Under the pieces are notes generated by a model. It was not told where the DNA came from. It was given only the letters and a program-made list of their open reading frames with translations, and made no database searches. Positions 4,909 through 5,328 of a DNA stretch of 5,328 nucleotides are shown one piece after another. Position 1 is the stretch's first letter. Every line of letters begins with the position of its first letter. Source of the DNA: Actinomycetota bacterium (lineage in GTDB: Bacteria > Actinomycetota > Thermoleophilia > RBG-16-64-13); contig PMIZ01000122.1 of the NCBI GenBank assembly GCA_003157225.1, positions 1-5,328 of the forward strand, written 5' to 3'. The position numbers were made by a program, and so were the translations under genes.

Positions 4909-5328
4909 TTACTGCTCGCTCGCGGTCTGGCCCGCGATGAACGCTTCCGTCCGGCGGCGAGCGTCTTCGTCGCTGTACTGGATAGGCGGCGATTTCATGA
5001 AGTAGGAGGCGGGATCGAACAAGGCGCCCGAGATGCCCCGGTCGAGAGCCAGCTTGGCGCAGCGCACGCCGTCGATGACGATGCCCGCGCTGTTGGGGGA
5101 ATCGACCACTTCGAGCTTCAGCTCGATGTTGAGCGGCACGTCGCCGAACGTGCGGCCTTCCATGCGGATGTAGGCCCATTTGCGGTCGTCCAGCCATTCC
5201 ACGTAGTCAGAGGGACCGATGTGGATGTTCTTGGCGCCCATGTCATAGTCGAGCTGAGAGGTCACCGAGTTGGTCTTGGAGATCTTCTTGCTCTCGAGGC
5301 GAGAACGCTCCAGCATGTTGAGGAAGTC
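4909..5328 (-). CDS. ino1: myo-inositol-1-phosphate synthase, C-terminal part (partial)
   Basis: The reading frame is open to the right edge (last visible codons DFLN before MLERSR), so the gene starts outside the window and the internal ATG at 5316 is not its start. The 139 visible residues match the actinobacterial type of inositol-3-phosphate synthase: [64 protein letters not shown] and FMKSPPIQY. The enzyme converts glucose 6-phosphate to 1L-myo-inositol 1-phosphate (also named 3-phosphate) in the cytosol, using NAD as a recycled cofactor. The ESKKISKT lysines belong to the conserved active-site region of the family; the NAD-binding Rossmann part is not visible. The gene ends at TAA (4909-4911) and is followed after 22 nt by a strong palindrome and then the GT4-PHP gene on the same strand. 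The product supplies inositol for phosphatidylinositol, its mannosides or mycothiol. The family call is very secure; the symbol follows the actinobacterial name. Confidence 0.93.
   Translation of the reverse strand, partial: DFLNMLERSRLESKKISKTNSVTSQLDYDMGAKNIHIGPSDYVEWLDDRKWAYIRMEGRTFGDVPLNIELKLEVVDSPNSAGIVIDGVRCAKLALDRGISGALFDPASYFMKSPPIQYSDEDARRRTEAFIAGQTASEQ

Noticed and set aside
4909..5316. A complete 135-residue protein starting at ATG 5316
   Set aside because: The frame continues upstream to the window edge with the sequence DFLN that belongs to inositol-phosphate synthase, so this Met is internal.

Overview
The window is high-GC, gene-dense DNA, most consistent with a deep-branching or uncultured member of the Actinomycetota. 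The reasons are GC-rich third codon positions throughout, an actinobacterial-style inositol-phosphate synthase, and a PimA-like glycosyltransferase beside it. The assignment to phylum is inference; no rRNA or other marker gene is present.

Layout. (1) Positions 1-133, plus strand: the last 43 codons of a Clp/Hsp100 ATPase, best matching ClpB. (2) 130-1719, plus strand: a TrmA/RlmD-family RNA (uracil-5-)-methyltransferase with TRAM domain and Fe-S cysteines, joined to clpB by a 4-nt ATGA overlap. (3) 1720-2021: a convergent intergenic region with no credible gene. It holds a roughly 160-bp full-length imperfect palindrome with 14-bp terminal inverted repeats and flanking CTTAG direct repeats, which looks like a MITE. 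This is followed directly by a second strong stem-loop (1884-1958) and a small hairpin. (4) 2022-2666, minus strand: a protein of the uracil-DNA glycosylase superfamily that keeps the four Fe-S cysteines of family 4 but lacks its canonical catalytic motifs. It has its own putative promoter and a dyad operator-like site. (5) 2772-about 4820, minus strand: a two-domain protein, with a GT4 glycosyltransferase of PimA type at the N-terminus and a complete PHP-type metallophosphoesterase at the C-terminus. (6) 4838-4886: two perfect palindromes that share five bases, so they are mutually exclusive as hairpins. (7) 4909-5328, minus strand: the C-terminal part of myo-inositol-1-phosphate synthase, running off the right edge.

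The minus-strand genes read in the order inositol-phosphate synthase, GT4-PHP fusion, UDG-like. The first two make metabolic sense together: the synthase makes inositol phosphate, and the fusion has a domain that could glycosylate an inositol-containing acceptor and a domain that could remove a phosphate. Pathways using inositol 1-phosphate (phosphatidylinositol and its mannosides, and mycothiol) each contain a dephosphorylation step whose enzyme has been hard to assign. The fusion is therefore the most interesting object in the window. The UDG-like gene probably belongs to DNA repair or nucleotide-damage processing and need not be functionally tied to the other two.

No tRNA, rRNA, CRISPR array, transposase gene or recognisable riboswitch was seen.
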